Program-made: the position numbers and the translations under genes
The notes under the pieces: model-generated
The model's database searches: none
What the model was told of the DNA's origin: nothing
The model's input: only the letters and a program-made list of their open reading frames with translations
In this document: one piece after another, positions 46,515-56,087 of the stretch
Layout of the letters: every line of letters starts with the position of its first letter
Numbering within the stretch: position 1 is the first letter of the stretch
Assembly: GCF_019083965.1 (NCBI RefSeq)
Contig: NZ_JAHRCY010000028.1
Location: 1 to 64,000, forward strand
Source of the DNA: Catellatospora tritici
GTDB taxonomy: Bacteria; Actinomycetota; Actinomycetes; Mycobacteriales; Micromonosporaceae
Length of the DNA stretch: 64,000 bases
Direction: 5' to 3'

Positions 46515-47174
46515 TCCGCGTCCTGCTCGTCGACGACCAGCCGCTGCTGCGCAGCGGCTTCCGCGCCCTGCTCGAGGCCAAGGACGACATCGAGGTGATG
46601 GCCGAGGCTGCCGACGGGCAGCAGGGGCTCGCTCTGGCCGCGCAGCACCTGCCCGACATCGCGCTCGTCGACATCCAGATGCCGGTCAAGGACGGCATCG
46701 AGGCCACCCGCTGCATCGCCGCGGACCCGGCCCTGGCCGGGGTGCACGTCGTCATCCTCACCAACTACGGGCTCGACGAGCACGTCTTCCACGCCCTGCC
46801 CGCGGGCGCCGCCGGATTCATGGTCAAGGACATCTAGCCCGAGAACCTGCTGCACGCGGTCCGCGTCGCGGCTCGCGGCGACGCCCTGCTCGCGCCGTCG
46901 ATCACCCGCCGGCTGATCGACTGGTACGTCACCGAGCCGCCTCGTGCCGGTTCCGGCGTGGTGCCCGACGAGCTGACCGGCCGCGAGCGCGAGGCCGTCA
47001 TCCTGGTCGCCCTCGATCTGTCCAATGACGAGATCGCGCAGCGGATGGTGATCAGCCCGCTGACCGCGAAGACCCACGTCAACCGGCCGATGGGCAAACT
47101 CCGTGGCCCGCGACCGCGCCCAGCTCGTGGTCTTCGCCTACGAGTCCGGCCTGGTGACCCCGCGCGGCCGGTGA
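46511..47174 (+). pseudogene. NarL-type response regulator with in-frame stop
   Basis: Receiver domain: RVLLVDDQPLLRSGFRALLE (acidic pair), DIALVDIQMPVKDG (phospho-acceptor Asp). Translation stops at TAG 46835-46837, where the family usually has Glu after MVKDI: a one-base change. The LuxR HTH follows in frame (ELTGREREAVILVALDLSND, TAKTHVNRPMGKL), and another frameshift near 47100 leaves DRAQLVVFAYESGLVTPRG in a different frame. The receiver alone could still be expressed. Confidence 0.85.
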
Positions 47175-47307
47175 CGGCGATCGGCCGCGCGTCGCCCACC
47201 CCTGACCGGGGCGATCCAGTACAACTGACTAGGCGATGAGCTGGGCCTTTACTCGTACGAGGCCGATCGGGCCGACGTGAGGGGCCGTCACGTTTCATGG
47301 GGGACCG

Positions 47308-48570
47308 ATGCAGATTGTCAGGACGGCGCGCCGCGTCATGGGCGCAGCCGCACTGGGTGCGGCAGTGACGCTGCCGCTGGCGCTGGGCGCGTACGGCGCA
47401 CCGGAGGTCGACGGCGGCGGAGGCGGCGGCAACCCGAAACCCGCCCCGACGGCGCCGCACGCTGGTGCGGAGAGCTGGGGGGCGAACAGCGTAGGGCAGC
47501 TCGGCATCGGCATTGCGTCGCAGCTGGACCGCCCGACCCCGGTGACCGTGCACATCCCCGACGGCGTGCGCGCCGTCGACGGAGGGCTCGGCCACGGCCT
47601 GGCGCTGCTGACCAACGGCACCGTGAAGTCCTGGGGCCTCAACGCCGAGGGTGAACTCGGCCAGGGCTTCACCTCGGCCGCCGACCCGTTCGGCAACGTG
47701 CCGGAGCCCGGCAGCGTGGCCGGACTGTCCGGCGTGAAGGCGATCGCGGCGGGCTACCGCCACAGCCTGGCGCTGCTGACCAACGGCACCGTGGTCGCAT
47801 GGGGTGACAACGACCGGGGCCAGCTTGGCGACGGGACCACCGAGGACCGCAACCGCCCGGTCCCGGTGACCGGGCTGACCGGCGTCAAGGCCGTCGCCGC
47901 GGGGCAGTCGTTCAGCCTGGCCCTGCTGGCCAACGGCACCGTCAAGGCATGGGGTGACAACAACGCCGGCGAGTTGGGCAACGGCACGACCAGCGACCAG
48001 CCGCAGCCCACGCCGGTCGACGTGGTGGGCCTGACCGGCCGGAAGGTGACCGCGATCGACTCGGGCTCCGTGCACAGCCTGGCCCTGCTGGCCAACGGCA
48101 CGGTAGTGGGCTGGGGCAGCAACGAGTTCGGGCAGCTGGGCACGGGCGTGCAGACGCCGTTCGAGTCCACTCCGGTCGACGCGACGGTGCTGGCCGGGGT
48201 CAAGGTCCGCGCGGTCGCGGCCGGTGACGGGTACAGCCTGGCGCTGCTGCGCCGGGGCACGGTCAAGGGCTGGGGCGTCAACGCGAGCGGCGAGCTGGGC
48301 GACGGCACGTTCGTCTCGCCCCGGCTCCAGGCTGTCGACACGGTCGGCCTGACCGGGGTCACGGCGATCGCCGCGGGCAAGAACTTCGAAACTCCGGCCG
48401 GGCAGAGCCTGGCCATCTCCGGCAACAGCGTCTTCGCCTGGGGCAACAACCTGTCGGGCGAGGTCGGCGACGGCACCCAGACCAACCGGAACACGCCGGT
48501 GGCGGTGCGGTCCGGGCTGGCCAAGCCGCACTCGATCGCGGCTGCGGTCAACTTCAGCCTCGCGTCCTGA
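47308..48570 (+). CDS. Secreted RCC1-repeat protein
   Basis: 420 residues. Signal peptide about 1-31 (ALGAAVTLPLALGAYGA), a Gly-rich linker, then about seven RCC1 repeats of the form VAAGxxHSLALLxNGTVxAWGxN and GQLGxGTxxxxxxPVxV. They form one beta-propeller exported to the cell surface or medium. Bacterial RCC1 proteins have no common function; a binding role is plausible. GGGGACC lies before the ATG and a strong terminator follows the stop. Confidence 0.88.
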   Translation: MQIVRTARRVMGAAALGAAVTLPLALGAYGAPEVDGGGGGGNPKPAPTAPHAGAESWGANSVGQLGIGIASQLDRPTPVTVHIPDGVRAVDGGLGHGLALLTNGTVKSWGLNAEGELGQGFTSAADPFGNVPEPGSVAGLSGVKAIAAGYRHSLALLTNGTVVAWGDNDRGQLGDGTTEDRNRPVPVTGLTGVKAVAAGQSFSLALLANGTVKAWGDNNAGELGNGTTSDQPQPTPVDVVGLTGRKVTAIDSGSVHSLALLANGTVVGWGSNEFGQLGTGVQTPFESTPVDATVLAGVKVRAVAAGDGYSLALLRRGTVKGWGVNASGELGDGTFVSPRLQAVDTVGLTGVTAIAAGKNFETPAGQSLAISGNSVFAWGNNLSGEVGDGTQTNRNTPVAVRSGLAKPHSIAAAVNFSLAS

Positions 48571-48580
48571 CCTACGTGGC

Positions 48581-48627
48581 GAAAGGGTCTCTTCCGTTCC
48601 GGAGCACGGGCGGAAGGGGCCCTTTTC
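48581..48627 (+). terminator. Terminator of the RCC1 gene
   Basis: GAAAGGGTCTCTTCCG (48581-48596) pairs with CGGAAGGGGCCCTTTTC (48611-48627), followed by a TTTT end, just after the stop. Confidence 0.8.
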
Positions 48628-49373
48628 GTGACCGCGCCTCCCGTGCCGAGTGTGCAGGTGGCGGCCGGATGACCATGTCGCGGGAAGGCTCCCACCCGAT
48701 CGCAGATAGTCATCAGTGTCGATTGAACGTGGACCCGCGCGGCGTACTGGTCGCCGCCTTCCGTCCAAGGAGAGTCCACCCCCAATACGCCCTGCTGCTC
48801 AGCCGATGGCTCGCCCCGGATGATTAAAGATCAACTATTTGGCGGCTGGTCGCAAGATCCTTAATAACGCCGCGCAGTAGCGCCGACGCTCAACGTTACG
48901 GGCGTCGATTCGGTGGCCGACCGGGTGGTGACTGAGCAACCGGTCGCTACCTCCAGGGCAACGATGACCTGGCCGCTGGTCCATCCGCCCCGGCGCGGCC
49001 GCGCCGGTTTCCGCTCGCGGACGGGCCGCGTCGCCGGATGCGCCGGCGTGATGTCGGCGGTCTGGTTGGGGGTCTCCACGGTGTCACCTCTTCCTGGCGG
49101 CCCACGTGCCCCCGGAAGATAGGTCTTTGAGATGCCACGTTTGTGAGGTCAGCCTCTCGACCAGCACGAACGCGGGCGTCGCAATGTCGTAGGTCAAGGC
49201 GTCCACGAGCGGTGTACTCAACCTCGGCTGGCGGTCGCGCGCACGGCACGGGTTGAAGTGCCGACGGCGATTGGTCGTGCAGCAACGGGTTCCGGGAGTT
49301 GCGCCGCCAGGTATTGGCCGGCGGCAGATCTGCGCCCCCACCGCGATCCGGCGGTACATTAAGATCTCGCGAC
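48628..49373. other. Mostly non-coding stretch
   Basis: Besides the small minus-strand frame at 48861-49079, I find no recognisable gene. A short AT-rich patch (around 48827-48870) stands out in the GC-rich surroundings. Long minus-strand frames here have shadow-like Arg/Pro composition. Confidence 0.4.
48861..49079 (-). CDS. Possible small protein
   Basis: 72 residues from a GTG at 49079, with AGGAAGAGGTGAC a few bases upstream, an unusually good ribosome site. The middle is basic (RERKPARPRRGGW), followed by a small hydrophobic segment (SGQVIVALEVATG). No family is recognised. The ribosome site is the main evidence. Confidence 0.35.
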   Translation of the reverse strand: METPNQTADITPAHPATRPVRERKPARPRRGGWTSGQVIVALEVATGCSVTTRSATESTPVTLSVGATARRY

Positions 49374-51152
49374 ATGCCATTTGCAGGCCACAAGAGAGTC
49401 CGTTCAAGCGGGTATTTTGCTCGCGCAGCCATCGCCATGAGCGTCCTTGCGTTGCTCGTGGTCTCCGCCTATATCCCCGGAGAAGTCCACTCACCGGCCA
49501 CGAAGGCGGCAGCGCTGACAGTGCCGGCTGGCGCGTATCGCCTGCACCACAAGCAGAGCGGTCAATGCCAGTTCGCCAGCGACGGAGACGGTGGCGCTGT
49601 GAAGCACTGGAGCTGTTGGGATGATCCGAATATGGCCTACACGCTTGAAGCGACGGCGGCCGGACACTTCCGCTTGGGCCACCTTGCCTCGGGGCAATGC
49701 TCATACGTCGCCGGCAATAGCGATGGCTCACCGCTCGTGCATCGGACGTGCTCGGACGACCCCAGCCAGGAATTCGATCTGACAACGGTCGGCACGGACG
49801 AATACCGGATCTCGCACGTGGCCACTGGACGATGCCTGTATGCCGGTGGCGGCGACGGCGGGAGCGTCAATGCCTGGAGCTGTTGGGACGACCCAAATAT
49901 GGTGTGGGAGCTCGACCAGACGCAGACCTGGGGGGCCTGGCGCGACTGTGTCCACGACGACACCAACGCCTTGGGCGCCTTCGTCGGGCAGGGTGGCACT
50001 CTAACGCTCCCCAACGGCTGCTACCGCGTGACGCGGTCGGTTCATGTGCCGGCGTTGACGCAGCTAGCGGGAGAAAGCCAAAGCGGCACTATCATTCGAT
50101 TCGGTGCGCCGGCAGGCTCCCCCATTGAGCCCACGCTTGACCTCGACGGCGACCGGATAACGATTGCCAACCTGACCATAGATGGTGGAAACGTCAGCGC
50201 CGGCACCTACGCAACGCCAGCCGTGTATTCGGGAATGATCCAGGCGGGGGCGGCCATTCTCGTGAAGGGCTCGCACACCAAACTCACATCGCTCACCGTC
50301 AACAACGGTTGGGACAACGGCATCGGCCTCATGGGATTCAGCTACTCCGGAGGGGCATATCACCAGGCGAACGGGGTGCCAGTCGACATTCAGGTCGATC
50401 ACATCTCCTGCGCAAACAACGGACACGGGGCCGGTGGAGGAGCTTGCGTCGATGCACTGACGGCGACCTCTGTCACAGTGAGCGATTCGGTCGACCATGG
50501 CAGCGCAAGTGGGTTCATCATCGACTATTGGGGCGGAGCAAACGCGATCTTCCAGAACCTAGTAACCTACGACAACACCTATGACGGATATTGGATCGGG
50601 GCTCCTGGAACACTGTCGAACATCCAGACGTTCCACGCCGGCCGAAACGGAATTTGGATCGACACGACAGCTTCCGATGGTGGGGCGATTGATGGTTTCT
50701 ACGCAGAGAGTCCGCAGTCGGATGGCATGTTGCTAATGGCTTCTTCCTGGCAGGTTCGCAGCCCGGTCGTGCGGGGGATCCACGCGGACGGGCACTCGCT
50801 GGCGTTCCGGTTCCGTGCCCAGCCGTTGCCGACTGGGGGCCCCAGTGTCCCGGTTCATGACACCATCCTGCGCGAGGCTCAGGTGGTCGATTCGCCTGGC
50901 GCATTGCCATCGATGGCGATTGCCGCCTCACCGGCAACGATCTCCCCCGGAGGCTTTTCGACGATCCGCTGGAATTCCCAGCCTGGCGTCACCACATGTC
51001 GAGTCAATGACAACGGCTGGTTCGACGTCGCTTCGACTCCAACCGGGACACAGTTCCGTGGCCCCTTCCAGGCTGGAAGCGAAGTGTTCACGCTGAGCTG
51101 CAACTCGGCCGACGGAGAGCAGCGGATGTCAGCAACCGTCACGGTGAACTGA
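49374..51152 (+). CDS. Secreted protein with ricin-type lectin domain and right-handed beta-helix
   Basis: 592 residues from ATG 49374. Signal anchor about 15-35 (FARAAIAMSVLALLVVSAYI). Residues 50-185 are ricin B-like repeats: YRLHHKQSGQCQF, HFRLGHLASGQCSYV and EYRISHVATGRCLYAGG with W/C motifs. From about 190, a pectate-lyase-like beta-helix starts with DDTNALGAFVGQGGTLTLPN and continues through ITIANLTIDGGNVSAG and TSLTVNNGWDNGIGL. The last 80 residues form a small beta domain with paired cysteines. A polysaccharide-binding or cutting enzyme of the cell exterior is likely; no catalytic site can be named. Confidence 0.85.
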   Translation: MPFAGHKRVRSSGYFARAAIAMSVLALLVVSAYIPGEVHSPATKAAALTVPAGAYRLHHKQSGQCQFASDGDGGAVKHWSCWDDPNMAYTLEATAAGHFRLGHLASGQCSYVAGNSDGSPLVHRTCSDDPSQEFDLTTVGTDEYRISHVATGRCLYAGGGDGGSVNAWSCWDDPNMVWELDQTQTWGAWRDCVHDDTNALGAFVGQGGTLTLPNGCYRVTRSVHVPALTQLAGESQSGTIIRFGAPAGSPIEPTLDLDGDRITIANLTIDGGNVSAGTYATPAVYSGMIQAGAAILVKGSHTKLTSLTVNNGWDNGIGLMGFSYSGGAYHQANGVPVDIQVDHISCANNGHGAGGGACVDALTATSVTVSDSVDHGSASGFIIDYWGGANAIFQNLVTYDNTYDGYWIGAPGTLSNIQTFHAGRNGIWIDTTASDGGAIDGFYAESPQSDGMLLMASSWQVRSPVVRGIHADGHSLAFRFRAQPLPTGGPSVPVHDTILREAQVVDSPGALPSMAIAASPATISPGGFSTIRWNSQPGVTTCRVNDNGWFDVASTPTGTQFRGPFQAGSEVFTLSCNSADGEQRMSATVTVN

Positions 51153-51190
51153 GAAGGCGTCTGATTCACCAATTTATGCGTGATGCCGGT

Positions 51191-51912
51191 TTAGTACGGC
51201 AGCGGCATGTAGCGCTTATGCGCTGGTAGCAGGCTCGTGGCGGCGCTTGTAGTGCCTGCGCTTGGCGACGCCTGGTGCCATCGTCGCCATCGTGACCATG
51301 CCATCGCCAGGTCGGCGGGCACGGTCTTGTGGATGGCGGTGTTGATCAGTCGTCGGGTTTCGGCGAGGGTCAGGTCGATCAGTCCGTCGCTGCGGGCAGT
51401 TGCCCGTTCGGCGATGGCGACGACGGTCAGCACCGCCAGGGCGATCATCGCCAGGAGCGTCAACCGGTGCCAGGCGGTCCAGCCGCGGCACTGGTACTGG
51501 TCGAGCCCGATCTGCCCCTTTCCGGTTTGGAACGCCTCCTCGACAGACCACCTGCTGCCGGCGACGGTGACCAGGTGCAGCAGCGGCACGGGTGCCGCGC
51601 TCCAGCAGAGGTAATAGGCCAGCTGTCCGTCGCTGCCGCGGCGCACGAGCAGGCTGTGGCAGCCGTCGCCTTCGTCGAGGATGGTGACCCAGGCCCAGTC
51701 GTAGAAGCGGTGGCCCTTGGAGCCGGGTCCGGCTGAGCGGGTCTGCCGCGCTTGCCGGGGCAGCAGCGCGGCGACGCGGTCGCGCTGGACCGGGGTGGTG
51801 TTGACGTGGGTTTTGCAGGCCAGGGCCAGGACGTGGGCGATGCCGCGTCCGCTGCGCTGCGACGCGTCGCCATCGCGGTCATCTGAGCCGCCACTGACTT
51901 CGTGGCCCCCAC
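51191..51912 (-). pseudogene. IS701-like transposase, 5' part missing
   Basis: Minus strand: VLALACKTHVNTTPVQRDR, YDWAWVTILDEGDG, AGSRWSVEEAFQTGKGQIGL and GWTAWHRLTLLAMIAL, in the style of IS701/DDE transposases. The final Glu motif (SVEEAFQ) is present. The N-terminal half is missing and the last residues shift frame (HYKRRHE in another frame). Total remaining about 230 of an expected about 400 residues. Confidence 0.7.
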
Positions 51913-52005
51913 CGCCGCATCTTGTTGCGCCCGCCTACCACCGCGTCGGCCGGAGCTGGCCCGCCCGGGTCGGAGGGCACGCTGCGGAGCGTATACGGTC
52001 GGCCG

Positions 52006-52353
52006 ATGGGGTCTCCACCTGCAGCCGCTGAGACACGTACCCTGCCAGCGCCCACCGGGATACGGCGGACGCTTGGTGCCGTCCTATTGCCGCTGATGGG
52101 ACACGGTGCCACCATCGGTGTCGTGCTGGCGGCTGCGGCCGCAGCACGGGCGGACGCCGGTGGCGACCTCGACGCAGGCGGCAACTTCGCGGTGTTCTAC
52201 GCCTCCTTGTGCCTTCTCGCGGTTGGCCAGCTGCTGCTACTCGCGGCCATCACCTGGCTTGCCGGGCGCGGCGCGACGGGCTGGCGTGCAGGGTTGTGGA
52301 CCGGGTGGGCCGCCGGGCTCGGGCTGATCGGCCTGTGGATCCTCACGGCGTGA
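52006..52353 (+). CDS. Small membrane protein
   Basis: 115 residues from ATG 52006 (MGSPPAAAETRT). Three hydrophobic segments: VLLPLMGHGATIGVVLAAAA, ASLCLLAVGQLLLLAAITWL and GWAAGLGLIGLWILTA. No named family and no catalytic motif. It lies alone between a transposase remnant and an integrase fragment. Confidence 0.65.
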   Translation: MGSPPAAAETRTLPAPTGIRRTLGAVLLPLMGHGATIGVVLAAAAAARADAGGDLDAGGNFAVFYASLCLLAVGQLLLLAAITWLAGRGATGWRAGLWTGWAAGLGLIGLWILTA

Positions 52354-52446
52354 TGGCATGGCGCCACCCAACCGCTGCACCGGATCGAGCGCTTGTCGCG
52401 GTGCCTGCCCAAAGGACTCACCGCTGGCTGACCCCCAGCAACTTCG

Positions 52447-52989
52447 TTGAGCCATCAAACCGGCCACGACCCTGACCTCGACACGCTGCTGATCGATCTG
52501 CATCGGCAGACCGGGTGCCGCCGCGGCGCAGCCCTAATCCTCCGCCGGGGCGACCTGGATGAGGAATTCTGCCTTCTGCGCTTGCACGAAAAAGGCGGCA
52601 CTCAACGACGGCAGCCGGTGACGACCACTCTTATGACCCGGCTGATCGACCACGCCGCTGACAGGGGAGTGGTGCAGCATACGGACCTCTTCCTGCGGAA
52701 TCGGGGCACGCAACCGATCACTCGTCGACGATATGACGCACTATGGACTCGCATCGGCAAGTACATTCCCTGGGTGGCCGCCCAACAGGTCACCACTCAC
52801 TGGCTCCGCTACACCACCCTCACGTGGGTTGAACGCACCCTCGGTTACGCCGTTGCGCGCGCCTACGCAGGCCACAACGATCGCGGATATGTCGGCAGCA
52901 CCGCAACTTATATCAAAGCTGACGTTTACGAAATCGCGACCACGCTCACTGCGTACGCGGACGAAAGCCACCCGCTGGCACCAAGATGA
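52447..52989 (+). pseudogene. Tyrosine recombinase, catalytic domain only
   Basis: 180 residues covering the catalytic domain: GCRRGAALILRRGDLD (first Arg), THWLRYTTLTWVER (HxxR), AYAGHND (His/Trp box) and STATYIKADVYE (probable nucleophile Tyr). The SAM-like N-terminal domain, normally about 150 residues, is absent. This is a truncated phage-type integrase. Confidence 0.7.
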
Positions 52990-53041
52990 AAGTGGAGGGC
53001 GCTACTGGCCGTTCCCGCAATTTTGTCCGTGGGAATACCCC

Positions 53042-53614
53042 TCAGTACCAGACCGCCACAGGAAAGCCTCCGGCACTATTTTCGTTGCTTGGGACCGCTG
53101 GTTCAGCCAAGTCGATCTCAAGGACTATCCAGCTATCTGAGCCGACGAACCGAAACGCTACCTTCCAGGTCCCACGCTCGCTAAGAACTACATCGACATC
53201 GGTGAGGGCGCTACTGCTGAAGTCCGCAAGTAGATGATCAAATCGGGCCAGCGTGTCGTGCGCTATTGTAATGAGCTCGTCGCGAAGCCCATTGGAAGGT
53301 CTGACCGGCCACTCAATGTCGGTGGTGTGAACATCTCCCTGCTGCGGCGAGGGTAACGGGGAGCGGTCGTGAAGATCTTTGGCGCGTCTGATGGCAGTCT
53401 CTAGGGCGTCATATGCAAGGTTGCCGACAACGCCCGAGATCGATGCATTGAGCAACCAAACGACAAGCTCTTGCCAATATGACTCAAAATTTTGGTGGGG
53501 TTGGGCAAAGTCGCTAGGGGGAATGCCAAGGCCCCACCTCGCCACGGGCTCTCCCGTAGCGGTCGTTTCGTATTCCCGTATTGGCCTCTGCTCGTAAGTG
53601 CCGTCGTCGCGCAT
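53042..53614 (-). CDS. Uncharacterised protein with a hydrophobic helix
   Basis: I start at ATG 53614 (MRDDGTYEQRPIREYETTAT); ATGs at 53635 and 53653 are alternatives. 190 residues. After WGLGIPPSDF comes a hydrophobic stretch (WQELVVWLLNASISGVVGNL) followed by AYDALETAIRRAKDL, then a C-terminal alpha+beta domain (VDVVLSERGTWKVAFRF). The GNxxYDxL segment resembles predicted pore- or membrane-associated regions of some bacterial conflict proteins, but that is only a resemblance. It is divergent from the next gene with about 190 bp between. Confidence 0.6.
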   Translation of the reverse strand: MRDDGTYEQRPIREYETTATGEPVARWGLGIPPSDFAQPHQNFESYWQELVVWLLNASISGVVGNLAYDALETAIRRAKDLHDRSPLPSPQQGDVHTTDIEWPVRPSNGLRDELITIAHDTLARFDHLLADFSSSALTDVDVVLSERGTWKVAFRFVGSDSWIVLEIDLAEPAVPSNENSAGGFPVAVWY

Positions 53615-53801
53615 GCCGATAGTCTGACAGGGCATGGATGTTGCTCGAGACATGGTCCAGCCCTTACCTGTGAATGTGGTGCTCCTCAGATCGCCCACCG
53701 TCAAGTCGGACCCGGACCGACCGTTGGCAGTCAAGATCGTCTGGCCTGGGGTGCCGCGCGGGCGGCCGGTACTGTAGGTGCGTACCGTTACGGTGCCGCC
53801 C

Positions 53802-54452
53802 ATGACGATCAAGAACGGCTGGATTTCGTTCGGGCTGGGCCGCTTAGGGGCCGTGTACGGCACCTACGGCGGCACGCTGGGCGCGGTGCTACCGACACTG
53901 CCGCACGACCACCCTGGCGGCCTGCATGCGTGGATGCGCGAACTCGTTCCGCTCGGTGACCTGGCCAAGGGCGAGTACGGGATGGACACCCTCGGCGGCC
54001 CGGTGGCCGCGACCGGGCACCCGGCGGCACTGCCGGAGTCGTTCGTCGCGTTCATGGCCGATCCGGTGCTGCGGGACTCGGTGCCCACCTGCACCTGCTG
54101 CTACTGGGAGGCTGGCCTGCCGGCGGCCGCGAGCCCGGTCCGCGAGGGCGCCCGGCTGGTGCGGTTCCTCAACGACCAGCAGGGCTGCGTGTTCTGGTAC
54201 TTGCACCTGCTGCCCGACGGCAGTCACGAGGTGCTTGCCGGCTCGGAGGCCTACGACGAGTACGAGGTGGCGCCGGAGCAGGCGGCCGAGGACCTGTGGC
54301 GGGTGGCGCCCGACTTCGACGAGTTCATGGCCCGCTTCTGGATCGAGAACCTGGCCTGGTACGAGGTGGTCGGCCAGGGCCGCCCCGATGACGAACTGTC
54401 CGCACCCGTGCGGGCGTACGTGCTCCAACTGCCGGTCGACACCGACCAGTAG
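53802..54452 (+). CDS. SUKH (SMI1/KNR4)-like protein
   Basis: 216 residues from ATG 53802 (MTIKNGWISFGLGRLGAVYG). The centre has LPESFVAFMADPVLRDSV, a CTCCYW cluster, LVRFLNDQQGCVFWYLHLLP and EDLWRVAPDFDEFMARFWIE. The pattern resembles SMI1/KNR4 (SUKH) proteins, which often act as immunity proteins or as partners of secreted toxins. No toxin gene is nearby. A hairpin follows at 54486. Confidence 0.7.
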   Translation: MTIKNGWISFGLGRLGAVYGTYGGTLGAVLPTLPHDHPGGLHAWMRELVPLGDLAKGEYGMDTLGGPVAATGHPAALPESFVAFMADPVLRDSVPTCTCCYWEAGLPAAASPVREGARLVRFLNDQQGCVFWYLHLLPDGSHEVLAGSEAYDEYEVAPEQAAEDLWRVAPDFDEFMARFWIENLAWYEVVGQGRPDDELSAPVRAYVLQLPVDTDQ

Positions 54453-54485
54453 CGGCCTGAGGTACTCGTCTGACGCGAGGCCGGA

Positions 54486-54521
54486 CGGGCGGCGGCGCCA
54501 CCGTGGTGGGCCCGCCGCCCG
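54486..54521 (+). terminator. GC-rich hairpin after the SUKH-like gene
   Basis: CGGGCGGCG (54486-54494) pairs with CGCCGCCCG (54513-54521). Its right half is also present at the beginning of the repeat copy at 57094. Confidence 0.65.
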
Positions 54522-54680
54522 GCCTGTTGATCACGGAAGTAGCAGGTCGTCTGCCATCGTGATCATGTACTTGGGGTTCATGTAGCCCCGGAGACTCCAG
54601 ACTTCGTCAACGGAGCTATCTTCCCTGTTGAGAGGCATTCCGTGGACCGCGCCTGGGAATGCGTTTTCGGGACTGGCGGT
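54510..54680 (-). pseudogene. C-terminal fragment of an unknown protein (copy A)
   Basis: The minus strand encodes NAFPGAVHGMPLNREDSSVD, then EVWSLRGYMNPKYM and ITMADDLLLP, stop at 54531. Copy B at 57094-57240 encodes the same tail with several replacements. Upstream of this segment (54680-54930) the frame dissolves into short tandem repeats, so the gene is no longer whole. I do not recognise the family. Confidence 0.5.
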
Positions 54681-54798
54681 AGTTTCGGGACTGGCGGTAC
54701 TCGTTAGTACATGGTCAAGCTCCCGCACGTCCTTCGCGGGTTTCGCAGGGTGCGGGTATTGCCATGGTTGGCGTTGCGGGTATTGCCATGGTTGGCGT
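54664..54798. repeat. Short tandem repeats
   Basis: TTTCGGGACTGGCGGTA occurs twice near 54664-54698. The 24-mer beginning TGCGGGTATTGCCATGG occurs twice in tandem at 54751-54774 and 54775-54798. They interrupt the copy A fragment. No other gene is seen from 54800 to 55040. Confidence 0.75.
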
Positions 54799-55039
54799 CG
54801 AGTGGCACGGCGTCCGGTTGGCTGGGGGTCGGCGGATGCGCCGCCACATGCCGCGCGGGGCACGTAGCGCGAACTGGCTAATGGCGGTACGGCCCACGGA
54901 CTATCAGCAATTGAACATGAGGGGCACATCGATAGAACGATGGATGTCGATGGTTGCGCAACTTGCGAATCGGGTTCACTTGCCCGACTCGCTCACGTAT
55001 CGCACCGGGCGAGGTAGCCGGCGCACGTAGGTCGGTGTC

Positions 55040-55200
55040 ACAGAAGGAAGGAGTTCACGCTGACCAATTCAAGGCCGACCAGCCCACGCACCCCGGCCTC
55101 GGCGATCAGCGCGTCCATCAACCCCTGGAAAACCCCAGCCCGCGACCAGGCGTTGAACCGGGAGTAGGCCGCCTACCAGGACCTGTAACGCTCCGGAACG
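55040..55200 (-). pseudogene. IS5-type transposase fragment
   Basis: The minus strand reads DVPERYRSW, a stop, then AAYSRFNAWSRAGVFQGLMD and ALIAEAGVRG: the segment after the first IS5 helices. About 50 residues remain. The surrounding 55200-55556 has no gene but includes the leader of the next one. Confidence 0.6.
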
Positions 55201-55556
55201 TCACGCCACCCCGACCCGGTCCGGAGGGATCATCGTCGTACTCGAACTCGTCGACCATCCCGACAGTCTGGCCGAGCCCGCCCACCGCTCGTCGGCCACC
55301 GGTCATGATTTCAGATCGTCGACCTCCTGCTGCGGTGCGCCCCGAGGGCTCGCGGCCCGATTGCCAGGGCAGACACCATGCGTCGTGACGAGACGGATCG
55401 CATCGCTGCAACGGCACTGTCTGCCTTGGGCTCAGGGGCAGCGGCAGAGGTGGGGGCGGCAGTAACATGATCGTGCCTGTGCGCAGGTTTCCTCTCCCGC
55501 GCGTAAGGCTCACCCCTAGCATGCCTTCCCTCGCGGGGGCGGAAAGAGCTGACAGG

Positions 55557-56000
55557 ATGAAGCGATTCAAAGTAGGGGCGGCCGTTGTCGCTCTGGTTGC
55601 CTCTACGGTTATCAGCGTCGTCGGCGTGTCCACTCCGGCGCAGGCAGCCTCGAACTGCCGGGTCTCGCCCTATTCGGCGTCCTTCAGCAGGGATCTGTCG
55701 GTCGGGTCAGGCGTGGCCCTGTTGCCGAGCTCGACGACGGTCTACACCACTACGTCGCAATGCAGTGACATCCAGATCAAATCGACCAACAGCGTCGCAT
55801 TGCTCGCCTGCGTGATCTTCACTTCGCACACGTCGTCCTGCAACTACACCACTTATGTGCCGTATACCGGCGGGTGGGTCAACATCGCCACCGACGTGCT
55901 CGACGGCACAAAGTTCCGGGTACAGGTCACCCTGTACCCGGAGTGCGGCAATGTGGGCCAGGTCTGCGGCGGCACTGCCGCGGGCGTTCTTGACTTCTGA
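55557..56000 (+). CDS. Small exported protein with two cysteine pairs
   Basis: 147 residues from ATG 55557 (MKRFKVGAAVVALVAST). Sec signal with cleavage near AQA-AS (about residue 31). The mature part is about 115 residues and beta-rich, with Cys in ASNCRVS, SQCSD, LLACVIF, SSCNYTT, PECGN and QVCGG. It is probably disulphide-stabilised and released into the medium. No family recognised. A terminator follows directly. Confidence 0.75.
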   Translation: MKRFKVGAAVVALVASTVISVVGVSTPAQAASNCRVSPYSASFSRDLSVGSGVALLPSSTTVYTTTSQCSDIQIKSTNSVALLACVIFTSHTSSCNYTTYVPYTGGWVNIATDVLDGTKFRVQVTLYPECGNVGQVCGGTAAGVLDF

Positions 56001-56010
56001 CAGCGCATGG

Positions 56011-56041
56011 GTGAGGTCCGCGGGTTCTCCACGGACCTCAC
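56011..56041 (+). terminator. Hairpin terminator
   Basis: GTGAGGTCCG (56011-56020) pairs with CGGACCTCAC (56032-56041), eleven-base loop, ten bases after the stop of the small exported protein. Confidence 0.75.
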
Positions 56042-56087
56042 CGCTCATGCCGCCGTCCCGGGAAGTCCCGTAGCGGCGGCGGGCCGT

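Noticed and set aside
46834-48768. 644-codon minus-strand frame
   Set aside because: It lies antisense to the RCC1 gene, whose signal peptide, repeats and terminator fix the coding strand; the product is an Arg/Asp/Gly shadow.
54531-54929. 132-codon minus-strand frame as one real gene
   Set aside because: Only the last about 46 codons match copy B; the front part is built from 24-bp and 17-bp tandem repeats and has no ribosome site.
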